Below, piece by piece: positions 1 to 10,120 of a DNA stretch of 64,000 nt. Position 1 is the first letter of the stretch, and every line of letters starts with the position of its first letter. Below the pieces are notes generated by a model that was given only the letters and a program-made list of their open reading frames with translations, was not told where the DNA came from and searched no databases. Source of the DNA: Prorocentrum cordatum (lineage: Eukaryota > Sar > Dinophyceae > Prorocentrales > Prorocentraceae). A program made the translations under genes and the position numbers. The stretch covers positions 231,593-295,592 of the forward strand of contig CAUYUJ010006546.1 of the NCBI GenBank assembly GCA_963575745.1, read 5' to 3'.

Positions 1-95
1 GCAACTGTTACGACGTGGGGTTGGGGGGGTAGCCCTACCCCGAAGGGGGAGACGATGGTTGGAGGAGGAAGCGCCCTCGACCCTCCACGCCCAGG

Positions 96-305
96 GTGCT
101 AGTGGACGATCTCACGCGCCTTCTCACCCCTGGCAAGCTGGGGCTGGCGGTCTCGGAGAGCTCTCTCTCGCCTTGTGTATGTGCATTCGAGGCCTCCCAC
201 TCTCGTGCCGCGAAGGACACGCAGAAGAAGCTGGAGGACAAGACGTCCGAGTGCCACAAGTTCGAGGACAACCTGGGACAGATACGGCGGGCCGCTCGGA
301 GATGA
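96..305 (+). other. Exon-like reading-frame island (uncertain)
   Basis: The frame reads a charged, coiled-coil-like peptide in its second half (KDTQKKLEDKTSECHKFEDN) with mostly G or C in third codon positions, unlike the array translations nearby. It has no clear ATG, ends at a TGA at about 303, and matches no family I recognise. It could be a relic or single exon of a gene with long introns, or chance. Confidence 0.18.
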
Positions 306-453
306 TTTGCCTGCCGATGCCGAGCGAAGTCGCCGTGCGCTCCACCGGCAGAACGTTCCCCATGCAAGCGTCTGCGCGCTAGAGGGATGCCGCGCTGAAG
401 GCGGGTGATGGGGGGGGGACGACTCTCCGTTGCGCGTTCACCCCAGCATTTCT

Positions 454-629
454 CGGGAGGGGAAAGAACACAAAGACACAATTCATCGTCGATCCCCTTG
501 AGAATATTGGAACATATGGGCAGCGGGGGGGAAGACGAACATCCAACAAATATATGGAACAGATGGGGAAACTGTTACTATTTGTGTGTATGTTTTTGTT
601 TTTTTTGTGTGTGTGTGTCCCAGGGCCCC
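454..629 (+). repeat. Family B AC-rich dispersed repeat, copy 1
   Basis: A ~165-bp module beginning GGGAGGGGAAAGAACACA, passing through ATCGTCGATCCC and a GGGGGGAAGAC core, and ending in a T/G-rich tract followed by GTCCCAGGGCCCC. The same module recurs at 16.8/18.4 (split), 23.7, 24.4, 31.3 and 50.5 kb, always in this orientation. Its ends are weakly inverted (ACACACAGACACAAT against the reverse complement of the T/G tail). No coding potential is seen. Confidence 0.75.
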
Positions 630-1612
630 TTCTCATCTCTTCCGTGCAGAACGCTTTCACGCGCGACCCTGCTTCGTGGAGTCTTGATTCTTCGATTGGG
701 AACTCTGGCTGCGCTGCCGCGCGTGTCGATCCGCCCCCCGCGCTGTGCGGGCGGGCTGCTGTGGGGGCGGAGGGAGGCCGCCCTCGGAAGCCTCCAGGGG
801 GGGCACCGACCGCCTCACCGGAGAGTTTGTTCGTGGCCTCACCTTCCCCCCCCGGAAAGTCAGCAGAGGTGTACAGCAGAAAACCCTTGCCAAGACGCAC
901 CCTGCTTGCCCCCAGGGTGCCCTGGGTTTCTTGGATTGGGCGGTTCTGCCATGGAAAGCGTGACGTTTCCACACCAAAAGTCAGTGGGCGTCCTGGGGTC
1001 TCAGGGTTGGGGTTCGTGTGTAAGGTTTCTTGTGGTCGAGCTCCTGCTGCATGGCCCTACAGCATGGAGCGGAGAGGACGCACGACGGCTTCGACGTGAT
1101 CTGCACAGTCGCGTCGCACGACGGCCTCGACGTGTTCCCCGTCGTTGCGTCGCGACTGCCAAGACGAGCACAGCGCAAGGGTCCTGTCCCATGCACGCAC
1201 CAGCCAAGGCACAGCGCGGTGGCGCGCACGGATACCCCGTGCCCTGGCTCGGGCTGCCCCGCTCATGGACGTAAGCGGTAGTATAATGGGAGGAAACGAT
1301 TAAAAAAGATCCCCCCCCCCCGGACCCCCCAAAATGATTGGGTGGGGCGGACTAATAGAATTCAGCCGCCGGAAACCGTTTTTTTTAATCGTCCGCCCCC
1401 CGGCGTTTGTTTTTGCCCTTTTGGGGGAACTGATTTTCTTTTCGTCCTCCTTCGCTCGCTTGATCACCCGCGGCCGCGGGGGGAGGATTGCGGTGGGGGG
1501 ACGGGGTAATTAGGGAATGGGTTTTCGAAGAGGCGCTTGATCACCCTCGTCCTTGCGGACGGCCGCCGGTCGTCCTTGCGGACGGCCGCGGCGATTGGGA
1601 GGTGGGGGATGA
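630..1612. other. Intergenic, no gene recognised
   Basis: GC-rich DNA. It contains an 18-bp direct repeat (CACGACGGCTTCGACGTG at 1081-1098 and a one-base variant at 1117-1134) and, at 1290-1400, opposed AATCGTCCGCCCC-like segments and C homopolymers. I see no supported gene. Confidence 0.5.
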
Positions 1613-1665
1613 TGAGGAGGAGGAGGAGGAGGAGGAGGAGGAGGAGGAGGAGGAGGAGGAGGAGG
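1613..1665. repeat. (GGA)n microsatellite
   Basis: Near-perfect GGA trinucleotide tract, purine on the plus strand. Any open frame across it is a Glu, Gly or Arg homopolymer. Confidence 0.95.
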
Positions 1666-1689
1666 AAGGGGAGGAGGGGGGAGGACAAG

Positions 1690-2010
1690 CTAGGTGCGCT
1701 CGCGTCATATATAACAGCCTGCCCCCCGCCCCATCTCCTACCATGGCGTAGATCCCCTTTCTACTCGCACAGTTGAATGTCGAGCACGGCAATGATCCTG
1801 AAAGGGTACGCGATGCATTCTAGAGCGCGGCGTGGCAGGGCGTTGAAGAGCACCGCAAAGCGTAGTATGTCACAGCATGGCGTGTCGTGGCGTAGTGCAG
1901 CATAGCATCACCCATTTTGTAACGCAAAGCATGGCATCCCACAGCGGCCCCGAACATAACATTGCATAGCATGGCGTTGGAGATCAAAGCGTAGCATAGC
2001 AGAGCACGAC
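1690..2010 (+). repeat. Family L repeat, copy 1 (degenerate GCATGGC decamers)
   Basis: Begins GGTGCGCTCGCGTCATAT, passes CCATGGCGTAG and GGGTACGCGATGCAT, then runs into about 200 bp of degenerate 5/10-bp words such as AGCATGGCGT and GCATAGCATG. A second copy in the same orientation lies at 32447-32760, and both follow a GGA or GGGA tract. Confidence 0.7.
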
Positions 2011-2097
2011 GTGGCACGTTCGTCGCTACAGACGGTCCGCCTGCTGCTTTGCCTTTCTCCGCCAAAATTCTCTTCCGCGCGCGCCGTTGCGCAATTC

Positions 2098-2180
2098 GGA
2101 GGAGGAGGACGAGGAGGAGGAGGAAGAGGAGGAGGAGGAGGACGACGAGGAGGAGGCGGAGGAAGAGGAGGAGGACGAGC
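2098..2180. repeat. (GGA)n microsatellite, imperfect
   Basis: Imperfect GGA tract with interspersed GAC and GCG triplets. Confidence 0.9.
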
Positions 2181-2671
2181 TCGCCGTGAAAAATCACCCC
2201 GTCCGTCCACCCCCTTGCCCCCGCGCCCTGGATCGCCACCCCGTGCCCCCCCCCCCCCCCCCTCTGGCCTTCCAGGCAACCCGGAATTGTCAGCCCCCCG
2301 TCTGCCTGCCCTGCCCCCCCCGCTATTGCGGGGGCGAGGAGGCCCGCGAAACCATTTTTTAATCGTCCGCCCCAGAAAGAGTTTTTTAGATAAAAGAATC
2401 GCTTCCCCCCATTAAGAGGAGGGACTTGCTAACAGCCTTTTCGGGGCCTTTGGGGGGACTTCGCCTCCGCGGTCGGATTCGCTTCGAAGCCCTGGCCAGA
2501 GCGCACGCGGCATAGGTTAGGGGTCCTAGCGGATTCATATGGTTAGGTTAGGTTTGCCGCCGATTTTCGCCGCACGCCCTGGTCCTCGGGGGTGCCCGGG
2601 TGCCCGGGGGTGCTAGGGTGCCCTTGGGGAGCCCGGAGGTGCCCGTGCCAGGAGGTTCCCTGGGGTGCCCG
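2181..2671. other. Intergenic, no gene recognised
   Basis: C-rich then G-rich DNA with homopolymer runs. At 2580-2670 short GGTGCCCGGG-type words recur. No supported gene. Confidence 0.45.
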
Positions 2672-2975
2672 GGTGGTCCATCGCCCTATACCCCTATAGT
2701 TCTATAGCCCCAGAACCCTCCATCCCTATATTCCTATATACCTGTAGCCCTATAGCCCTAATAGCCCTATAACCCTATAACCCTGCAGTCCTTATGCCCT
2801 ATAGCCCAATCGCCTTATAGCCCTATAGCCTTTTATGGGCTTATATCCCTATAGCCCTATTGCCCTGTAGTTCTATAGCCCTATGTTCCTATAGCCTTAT
2901 AGCCCTATAGTCCTATAGAATTAACCCTATGCTCCTATAGCCGTATAGCCCCATAGCCCTACAGCCCTAAACATA
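2672..2975. repeat. Degenerate CCCTATAG octamer array
   Basis: About 300 bp of imperfect ~8-bp words (CCCTATAG, TCCTATAG, CCTTATAG) on the plus strand, far more AT-rich than the surroundings. It is not the plant-type telomere repeat TTTAGGG/CCCTAAA. Confidence 0.8.
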
Positions 2976-3256
2976 TTATGATTGGGGTTTCCCTCTGGAA
3001 TCATTTTCCCTGCCCCCATCAGCGATTTTAGAGTCATGCGGCTTGGTACTACCAGCATTCCGTGGGATCGATGTCCACCGGTGCGGTGCTGGCGACAGGC
3101 TCCATTTGCTGGGCATATGGCAATCCGAGGGAGGATTTCAACTTCGCCCGCGCTTCAGGGCCATACTGAGTCATGCCAAGCACCCCGTCCCCCCTGCGCT
3201 GCCCATCTCCTCGCCATGTTGGTATAGATCCTGTAGACGTGGACCCAAACGTAGTG

Positions 3257-3415
3257 TTAAGTCGGGCGTATTCCTCCACAGGAGGAATATTCAAAAATAG
3301 TCAAAAAGTAGTCTGGGGACGATTTTTTTTACTACCCTTGACACTTGTTGAACATTTTCTGGCTATCGTTTATTGTTCGTCCAGAGTCCTTCTGTAGGTG
3401 GACGTGCCCGACCTG
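3257..3415. mobile_element. Family J MITE-like element with 9-bp target duplication
   Basis: A 159-bp non-coding element. The left end (GTCGGGCGTATTCCTCC) and right end (reverse complement GTCGGGCACGTCCACC) form inverted repeats of about 30 bp. It is flanked by a perfect 9-bp direct repeat, AACGTAGTG, at 3248-3256 and 3416-3424. A 9-bp duplication is typical of Mutator-like DNA transposons (established), so this may be a deletion derivative of one (inference). Confidence 0.7.
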
Positions 3416-3424
3416 AACGTAGTG

Positions 3425-4316
3425 ACCAGTGTCACCCTTTGAGAGGAGGATGGGGGGTCGGGCGGGGCTGGCAACGGGGATGATTTCGTCCAAAGCGGTC
3501 CGGAGCGCTCTCGGAAGGCTCCGGGGCGCTCCGAGGAGGCCGTGGCGCCCGAGACATCCTCCAGAGCCGCCGGATCTCCCTCGGCTCCCGCCGAGAGTCA
3601 GGGGAGCTCTTCACCCCTAGGTCGCGTTTAAGGGGCCTTAACGGCTGCGTCTTCATCGTGGGTAGAGAAGAAAAGCAGAAAAGGATCTCGGAGATTCGTG
3701 ACGCATTGTCACCCGAGTGTATCCTCGTCCTGGCTTCGTCTTAAGGGGGGTCACACCTGCCTGCCTCCTTCCCGACGGTTTCCCTGCCGCCGCAGCAGAG
3801 CACTCTCGGCCAGCGGCCCCTCCAAGTCCCCTCGGGCGTGTCTAGGTAAGTCCTCCTCCTCCTCCTCCTCCTCCTCCTCCTCCTCCTCCTCCTCCTCCTC
3901 CCTTCTCTTCTATCTATGACAGCGGTGGTTCAGAATCGGCCTGTAAATTCTCCGTCCGAAGAGGCTGACGTGGCAGCGTCACCCTCTGGTGGCCATCCAA
4001 CACAGTGGTTCTCTTCGTCGTGCTCCTGTGGCGCTTGCGAATTCATCCTGGAACGCTCTTTGCGATGTTCCGTGTCCTCGGTAGTGTATGCGCGTTAGCG
4101 GGTACGGATTCCGACATGGCGGTTGGCCGTTGTGCGCAGCATATTCTCAGAGGGTCTTTTAGTTCTCTTCCGATCAGGGGCGCTTCTTAGGCCTGAATCC
4201 GCGACGGCTCAGCGTCAGGTGCAGGAGGGTTACGACTTGATGACTCCGCATTGTGTACTGCATCCTCCGGGTGCTTTGCAGAGCCGAATTCATCGCATGA
4301 TCGCCCCAGGTTTGAG
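3425..4316. other. Intergenic with a (CTC)n tract
   Basis: No gene recognised. A perfect CTC tract sits at about 3852-3902. Confidence 0.5.
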
Positions 4317-4547
4317 TCGGGCGTGCCCTTCTACAGGAGGAAGACTCAAACATAGTCAAACAAAAGTCGGGGAGCGATGCTTTGATTACTTCTAGGCTAA
4401 GTTTGATAATTCTTTGAATATTTGGTTGTTTCGCCCAAGTTGGGTGGAACATGTTTTTCAATTATGGTTGGATCATTGTTTGAATATGTTTGACTATGTT
4501 TGAGTTTTCGCCCAAAATTCCCCTGTAGGGGGACACGCTCGACCGAG
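4317..4547. mobile_element. Family J element, copy 2
   Basis: Inverted ends match those at 3257-3415 (left GTCGGGCGTGCCCTTCTACA, right reverse complement GTCGAGCGTGTCCCCCTACA). The inner arms both carry ACTCAAACATAGTCAAACA, so the element is a long foldback with an AT-rich centre. I see no clear flanking duplication. Confidence 0.6.
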
Positions 4548-4663
4548 CCTCTCGGGACGCCCCTGCCGTCCGTCTGCATCCCGGTTTTGCCTTCTCGCCT
4601 TCTCTCCCCCCCCCCTCCCCCCCACTTTCCTCCCATCCGTCGGCTTCCCTGCCATACGATCGG

Positions 4664-4975
4664 CGGCGCGAGCGATGGGAGGAGGAGGAGGAGGAGGAGG
4701 AGGAGGAGGAGGAGGAGGAGGAGGAGGAGGGGGAAGAGGAGGAGGAGGACGAGGAGAAGGAGGAGAAGGAGGAGGAGGGGGGAAGTGAGAAGGAGAGAGC
4801 CTTCTCAGAAGGCGGCGGGACTCCTCAGAAGCCCTTGCGCCTTCGGAGAGGCTTTTTGTGCCCTCGGGAGAAGGCCCCGAAAACGTCTCAGAAGGCCGGG
4901 AAGCTTCCGCGCCTTCCGGGAAGGCCCGCCCCTTCTCGCTTCCCCCCTGGGCGCGCCCGCCCAGGGGAAACAGCC
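4664..4975. repeat. Family K foldback with internal GGA array
   Basis: The left arm (GGGGGAAGTGAGAAGG) and the right arm (reverse complement GGGGGGAAGCGAGAAGG) bracket several CTTCTCAGAAGG/CCTTCTCAGAAGG palindromes. A GGA tract at about 4677-4790 lies within the left arm. Related blocks are at 20123-20235 and 54783-54985. Confidence 0.55.
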
Positions 4976-4999
4976 ATTTTTGGACCCGTCGCTTTCCCC

Positions 5000-5085
5000 T
5001 GCTCCTCCTCCTCCTCCTCCTCCTCCTCCTCCTCCTCCGCCCTCCTCCTCCTCCCTCCTCCCTCCTCCTCCCTCCCCCGCTCGGC
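5000..5085. repeat. (CTC)n microsatellite
   Basis: CTC/CCT tract of about 80 bp, directly before the exon-like island at 5087. Confidence 0.9.
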
Positions 5086-5086
5086 G

Positions 5087-5173
5087 GCATACGAAAGGTC
5101 CGAGCTCGAGGCCGAGCAGGAGCTGAGGCGGAAGGCGGACGAGGAGGTCGAGTTCCTGCAGTCGGTGGGCCGG
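5087..5173 (+). other. Exon-like island encoding a coiled-coil-like peptide
   Basis: The frame reads AYERSELEAEQELRRKADEE and then VEFLQSVGR, with high third-position GC and an obvious heptad-like Leu/Glu/Arg pattern. A pyrimidine tract stands upstream, as would precede an acceptor site. No start codon or stop is local. It may be an exon, an exon relic, or a captured fragment. Confidence 0.25.
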
Positions 5174-5235
5174 GGCCGGCTCTCACGCAATCGAAGAAGA
5201 AACAACGCTCAAGCAGTGGCGAAGCGTCCAGGTCC

Positions 5236-5415
5236 GCCTATAGCCCCACCAAACAATGTTCTAAGAGCTTTGTGTGGTTCCCACGAAATGCTCTTAGATC
5301 ATTCCTGGCTGGGACTGTTTGTTTTAACACATCGGGTTTATGTACATTCGGGTTCTAAGAACATTTCGTGGTGTATGACTATAGGAATGCCGGGACGGTC
5401 GGTCCTTGCTCAAAA
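5236..5415. repeat. Dispersed inverted-repeat element, copy 1
   Basis: The internal arms CCACGAAATG and CATTTCGTGG are separated by about 80 bp. The right end reads GGAATGCCGGGACGG followed by CGGTCC and recurs at 55745-55925. Confidence 0.55.
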
Positions 5416-5424
5416 CGCCACAAC

Positions 5425-5590
5425 ATAATTTTTTGGCGTTCCGCGCGGAGGTCTTGGATCCGCGCATCGCCACCCCCCGGCGGCGCCTCCAGCGTCGCCC
5501 TGGGCGCGCTCCGCGCGCCGGGGAGGGGGGGCCATCGCGGATCCGGATCCGAGAAGTACGCGCGGAGCCCCAAAAGTTTCTGGTATGTTT
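5425..5590. mobile_element. Family E GC-rich foldback, copy a
   Basis: The left arm reads TTTGGCGTTCCGCGCGGA and the right arm (reverse complement) TTTGGGGCTCCGCGCG, with a CGGCGGCGCC-rich centre. This is the most diverged of five copies (others at 23318, 47288, 53965 and 60755). Confidence 0.65.
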
Positions 5591-5639
5591 TTTTCCTACG
5601 CAAGCGAGCGGTCGGGCGGACGGACCCAGGCGGGCGGGA

Positions 5640-6162
5640 CAGAAAAGCGGGCAGGCAGGTGTTCAGCCACGCGCAGGGGGGGGGTAGGGGAGGGGTAGAA
5701 GGCTTCTCACAAGCACCCCTGCTTCTCAGAAGGCGCGGGCCTTGTCCGCAGATGTGGGGCGGGCGCCTTCTGAGAAGCGGCATCCTTCTGAGAAGACTTC
5801 GCCCCTCCCCCCCAACCCCCCCTGCTGCGTGCCGCCAAGGTCTGTATGTGAGCAGGCGGTGGCGGCTTTGGGGGGGTCAGATCCCGCCGGCGGATGCCAG
5901 CGGCGGGCGGGCCCTGACGGGCGGGTCGGGAGGGCGGCGAACCAGTGTTGGCGGCGAGGAGAAGGAGGAGGAGGAGGAGGAGGTGGTGGAGGAGGAGGAG
6001 GAGGAGGGAAGAGGAGGAGGAGGAGGAGGACGAGGAGTGCGCCCACCCAGCCCGCCCGATCTGCGATCTGGGCCCGCCCGCCAAGCCCCCTTGTCAGTTT
6101 CAGCCCGGCCCGACCCGTCCGTCAGGGTGCGGCCACTCGACTGTCGGGGGCGGCCGAGGGGG
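5640..6162. other. Family K-type hairpin and (GGA)n tract
   Basis: A hairpin with GCTTCTCAGAAGGCGC arms lies at about 5723-5779. A GGA/GGT tract follows at 5955-6040. No gene recognised. Confidence 0.5.
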
Positions 6163-6263
6163 CGTTGATGACTAGGTGGGGGTGGATATCATGGCGGGGG
6201 CCATGATATCTCCCCAGATTTCATGCCCCCTCTTCTCATTTCATTACGTTCCCGCCCCCCCCT
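6163..6263 (+). repeat. Family A repeat, copy 1, left half
   Basis: Starts GTTGATGACTAGG and contains a perfect hairpin (GATATCATGGC at 6185-6195 with GCCATGATATC at 6200-6210). It is interrupted after a C-run by the Copia-like element and resumes at 14553. Intact copies at 23043 and 31491 show the uninterrupted order. Confidence 0.75.
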
Positions 6264-6590
6264 TCTGAATCCCAAAGAGCCTCCAGAGGTCTCTGAAGTT
6301 CTCGAACTTGCTCACCTCGCTCTCCAGGGATGTCCAAGACTGATGTTCAAGATTTACTCGTAAATCAGAATCCTGCTTCACACGATGAGCACCTTTTGCT
6401 CTCCTGAGACGATCGCGGCCCCAGTGCGCGATCTGTGCAGCTGCAATCAGCTGCCTAGGTAAAACAAGCCCGCCCACCCACACCTTGAGCCAGTGGGCGG
6501 CGGTCACAGAACACGGCAAACCATGAACACACAGAGAAGCATCTAAAATCTAAACAGCACACGTGCCTGCTACTCTGTGTTCCTTTCAGA
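6264..6590 (-). repeat. 3' LTR of the Copia-like element
   Basis: 327 bp, ending in the inverted pair TCTGAA/TTCAGA, with TG...CA nested two bases in. It differs from the 5' LTR at two bases by eye (CCAAGACTG against CCAAAACTG, and GGCAAACC against GGCAGACC). The RNase H frame ends with a TGA inside its first bases (6586-6588). The sequence just upstream of it on the element strand is TTTCTTTTCC, so no polypurine tract is visible. Confidence 0.93.
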
Positions 6591-9570
6591 CAGGTGGAAA
6601 AGAAACTGCCGTGTTCACGGGGTCATCACGACCCTGCCGAGAGCTGCTCGGCTCCACATTGCCGTCCTCTGTCTGGATCTCCCTCGGGAGCTCCTGCTGT
6701 TGCCTGGACTTCCGGCGCTCCTCGAAGACTTGCTTGGCGGCTGCAGCGTCCTCGGGCTTCGTGGTATCGAAGATGCCCTTGCCCAGGGCGGCCCGTTTTC
6801 GTGCACTCATGAAATTCTCGTCGTAAATGAGCCTCCACTCCTGCTTCTCCAGGAACAGCTTGAGGACTTCGAAGGCTTGCCAGTTGCCCTTCGTGAGCTT
6901 GTCCGCGATCTGCGCGTGGGAGTGCACCCACCTGACCACGGTCTTCCCTTCATCGAGGGCATTCCGAAGAGCCAGGGCCTCGATCGCTGTACGTCGCTCC
7001 TCGAGCCCGAGTCCAGCCGACTGCGACCGTACCACTCCGTCGTAGAACGCCTTGCAGTCCGTGACCAGCACCGCTGGCAAATGATGGAGCAACGTCATCT
7101 TCTCCTGGATGGGAGACTTGTCCAGCAGTATCTCGGCCAGCACCATCCGCACCATGCATTGTTCGCCTTCAGCGTCTCCAGCTTCCTGAACTTCTGCGGC
7201 CAGGCTTGAGCGAGCCACGCGTCGGAGTTTCTTAGAGCCCCAGTCGAGCACGGTGAACTGCGACTTCTCGCCGTCCATGGCCTTCGTGGCCGCGATGGCG
7301 GTGAGGTAGCCACCTTGTGAATGGCCATCTGGCCGGCTAGCCCAGGCTGCGTCGCACCACGTGAAGACGGCCAGGTCGTCCAAGTCATGGCGGTGGATCT
7401 GAAGTCCCATGTGTTGGTTCTGCTTGATCAGCTTGACGATGTTGTTGGCGGCCGTGAACAGACTGTGGGTGCCCTCAGGAATCTTCGACTGGAGCTCTGC
7501 GACCCACGCCAGCAGGAAGGGCATGGTGTTGACGCCCAGCCAGTAGACCTCCCCGCAGAACGCACGCAGCACGGTCTGGTCCTTGTCGCGCAGGTTGTCC
7601 GTCGGTCGGTGCCGTCCTCCGTCAGGTGGCCGTACTTCGGTGATCTTGTCGGCGTAGGCGCGCTGGTGCAGGAAGAAACCCTTCTCGTTCTCCTCGATGG
7701 TGACCCCGCACTGCTCCAGGCTGGTGATACCGTCATTCATGTCCTCCCAGGTGCCCCACTTGTAGAGCTTCCGGATCTGAGACACGATGTTGGTCCACTT
7801 GGGGTGAGCGGTGTCACTTGCCAGAATGAAGTCATCCACGTGTGCCATGACCATACCGATGAGGCGTCTGGTCTGTGGGCACCGCACCTGCCACATGCAC
7901 GGCTCCAGCTCGCGGGGCTGCAGTCCGAGCTTCTTGAAATCGACCTTCACCGTTTCCCACCAGTGACGCGGGGCCCCCCCGATGCCGTACCCGGGCTTGA
8001 CGACGCGTAGTAGCTCACCCTCCTTCACCTTGAAGGCCTTCTTCAGCGCGGCGTCGGGTTCGATGAACAAGTCCTTGTCCAGCTCGTTAGCCTGCAGGAG
8101 CGCCGAGGTGACGTCACCCTTGATCAACTTCCAGTCGTGCGCAGCCGCGATCGTGAGCATCACGTTGCGAGCCCGTCTAGATGCAGTTGGGCTAGCCGTA
8201 GGCTCCTTCCCGAGGTCCTTCGTTTGGTAGCCGAGGAGCGCGAGTCGCGTTTTGGCCCTGCCGTCCGCCTTCCTCGTGAAGAGCCACCGCGCCCGGATGA
8301 TGTCGGCACTGTCCTTGACCTCAGACGCAGGTACTGGTCGGAGTCCACGATGCTGAAGCCAGTTGTCCGTCTCCTTAGAGATGGCCACTTCGAACTCTGC
8401 CCTCTCGGATGTGTTCAACTTGGACCATGAGAGCTCGAGCTTGTCCTTCCGGCGCTGGTTGGCGACGAAGCTGTTGAGAACTGCCTGCATCATCCGATTG
8501 TCGACGCTCCTGTCGGCCCCCTCGCTCTTGATGTGCTCGAAATATGTTGTCTGGTGCTCGTCTATCCCCAGGAGAATGTCCAGGTCGTCCTTCTGGAGGT
8601 CCGCCCAGAGCTCGCTCTCGTCCATGTCGTTGTTGTCCTTCCGACGCTTCTCCGGCGGTTGATAGAGGTCCAGCTCCGGTCCACGATGCGTCATGCGGTA
8701 CCGAGGGCGCGCCGACGATGATGAAGCAGACGGCTCCCCTGGTGCTGCTGGTGTTGCTCCCTTAGAGGCTGGTGCTTCAGCTGGAGGTAGGTCCACTGGC
8801 GGAGGCTGCTGAGGTATCTCTGCTCCTGCGGGTGGTGCCATCTCCTGGTCCTGAGCGTCTTCGGAGGGTTCGCCTGGTTCTGCTTCTGGTTGAGCCATAG
8901 ACCTCGGTGTAGTGTGGCTCGACTCCGGTATGTTCGTCTCCTCCTCCGTGACAGCGGCAGGTGGCGCTTCTGCCTCGTCTCCTGGTTGGAATGCTTCGGT
9001 GGTCCTCGGGGGCTCGTATGCTGTGAGGTCCGGGCGGCGCTGCTCCACCAGGTCCTCGAACGTCCCAGCCTTGGCGGTCTCCAGGATCTCTGTCATGGTC
9101 TTCCCGAGGGAGGCCTGCTTCTTGAGTTCGGTCAGCATCTTCTCCGTCTCGGAGGCTGGTCGTAGATGCTCGGGCGCGCACCTGATCAACGTGTTCCCGT
9201 GGGCGATCCAGACGACCGAGGTCACCCGAGCGCGGCCGTCGATATGCCGTTTTTCCTGAACAAGCACCCGTGCAGGTCCGTACCACCTTCCTTTCTTGCC
9301 AGGTCGGTTCTCCCGTCCTTTGCCGTCACGCCAGAAGTACACGAGGTCGCCGGCCTCCCAGGTCTGGTAGATCCGGTTCCTGGCTTGCTCGGCATGGCGT
9401 CGCCGTTCTGCATACTCGCACTCGAGGTAGCTCTGGCGGGCCAGAAGTCGCCTCTGCTCCTGCGTCTCGCCGGTGTCCCCGTCGATGATGGCGAAGGGGT
9501 TACTCGTGGGGGCCATCCCTGTGACGCCCAGCACGTGCTCGAATGGGGAGTGATTTCCCACCTTGTCCAT
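6586..9570 (-). CDS. pol segment: integrase C-terminus, reverse transcriptase, RNase H
   Basis: About 994 codons, the longest intact segment of the polyprotein. Numbering from the first in-frame Met (9585), an integrase C-terminal region with the WYGPARVL word lies near residues 80-115, followed by a Pro/Glu-rich linker. The reverse transcriptase occupies about residues 400-650, with KTRLALLGYQ, KGDVTSALLQ and the catalytic box HVDD (7831-7842) where Copia elements usually have YVDD. RNase H follows at about 740-905, with WCDAAWA, TDCKAFYDG and ADKLTKG. It would copy the element RNA into DNA in cytoplasmic particles and remove the RNA strand. The segment is in a different frame from the integrase core upstream; the switch is near 9570-9575. 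Confidence 0.9.
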   Translation of the reverse strand: MDKVGNHSPFEHVLGVTGMAPTSNPFAIIDGDTGETQEQRRLLARQSYLECEYAERRRHAEQARNRIYQTWEAGDLVYFWRDGKGRENRPGKKGRWYGPARVLVQEKRHIDGRARVTSVVWIAHGNTLIRCAPEHLRPASETEKMLTELKKQASLGKTMTEILETAKAGTFEDLVEQRRPDLTAYEPPRTTEAFQPGDEAEAPPAAVTEEETNIPESSHTTPRSMAQPEAEPGEPSEDAQDQEMAPPAGAEIPQQPPPVDLPPAEAPASKGATPAAPGEPSASSSSARPRYRMTHRGPELDLYQPPEKRRKDNNDMDESELWADLQKDDLDILLGIDEHQTTYFEHIKSEGADRSVDNRMMQAVLNSFVANQRRKDKLELSWSKLNTSERAEFEVAISKETDNWLQHRGLRPVPASEVKDSADIIRARWLFTRKADGRAKTRLALLGYQTKDLGKEPTASPTASRRARNVMLTIAAAHDWKLIKGDVTSALLQANELDKDLFIEPDAALKKAFKVKEGELLRVVKPGYGIGGAPRHWWETVKVDFKKLGLQPRELEPCMWQVRCPQTRRLIGMVMAHVDDFILASDTAHPKWTNIVSQIRKLYKWGTWEDMNDGITSLEQCGVTIEENEKGFFLHQRAYADKITEVRPPDGGRHRPTDNLRDKDQTVLRAFCGEVYWLGVNTMPFLLAWVAELQSKIPEGTHSLFTAANNIVKLIKQNQHMGLQIHRHDLDDLAVFTWCDAAWASRPDGHSQGGYLTAIAATKAMDGEKSQFTVLDWGSKKLRRVARSSLAAEVQEAGDAEGEQCMVRMVLAEILLDKSPIQEKMTLLHHLPAVLVTDCKAFYDGVVRSQSAGLGLEERRTAIEALALRNALDEGKTVVRWVHSHAQIADKLTKGNWQAFEVLKLFLEKQEWRLIYDENFMSARKRAALGKGIFDTTKPEDAAAAKQVFEERRKSRQQQELPREIQTEDGNVEPSSSRQGRDDPVNTAVSFPPV

Positions 9571-9571
9571 G

Positions 9572-10120
9572 GGAGTTGATCGCACTCACGGCCCAGGTGA
9601 CCAGCTCCTGCGTGCTGCACTCGGGGTCGTGGGTGGCCATCTTCGTCATGAGGCGCTTGAAGAGCTGTATGCGACGTTCCACCTTGCCCATGAGCCAGTG
9701 CGCCTCCCCAGGTGCGATCCATATCTCGACCCCATGGTCGGATGCCCACTTCGCGACTATCTGAGAGCAGTGGCACCCTTCTGGGTCCATGCGAAGGAGG
9801 GCAGGTTGACGGTAGTGGCTGCACCACGATTCCCACGTAGAGATCACCTCGATGGCTGACCGGTTGCCGCTGCGCTCGCCCTTCTGCCCGTGGTAGGTGA
9901 CGCTGGTGAGGCCGGACCCCTCGTCGAGGTTCAGGGTCATGATGTGGGAGGTCTGCTGAGGTGAGAGCAACTCCAGTCCGTCCGTGGCGAGGACTTCGAG
10001 CACGCCCGGAATCTCCACGCCTGAGGCTACTCGCGCAGCTTTGGGGAGCTTCCCAATATGGCAACCATGGCATTGAAATTGAAGTGCCAGTTGGAGTACA
10101 GGGACCGCTGCACCAGAGGC
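9572..10120 (-). CDS. pol segment: integrase zinc CC pair and DDE catalytic core
   Basis: About 183 codons. It opens with a CHGC pair that completes the integrase HHCC zinc site begun in the previous frame. The catalytic triad appears as TDGLE (Asp near 9981), RMDPEG (Asp near 9786) and KVERRI (Glu near 9678), the spacing expected of retroviral-type integrase cores. This enzyme would insert the cDNA into the genome. Both boundaries are frame changes: near 10120 from the HHCC half, and near 9572 into the next segment. Upstream of 10120 the frame is not supported by codon bias. Confidence 0.82.

Noticed and set aside
2672-2975. Telomeric repeat
   Set aside because: The word is near CCCTATAG and degenerate, not CCCTAAA, and is internal.
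6264-6590. LTR open frame as a small protein
   Set aside because: The ~90-codon frame occurs in both LTRs only because the LTRs are identical; it has no start context or motif.
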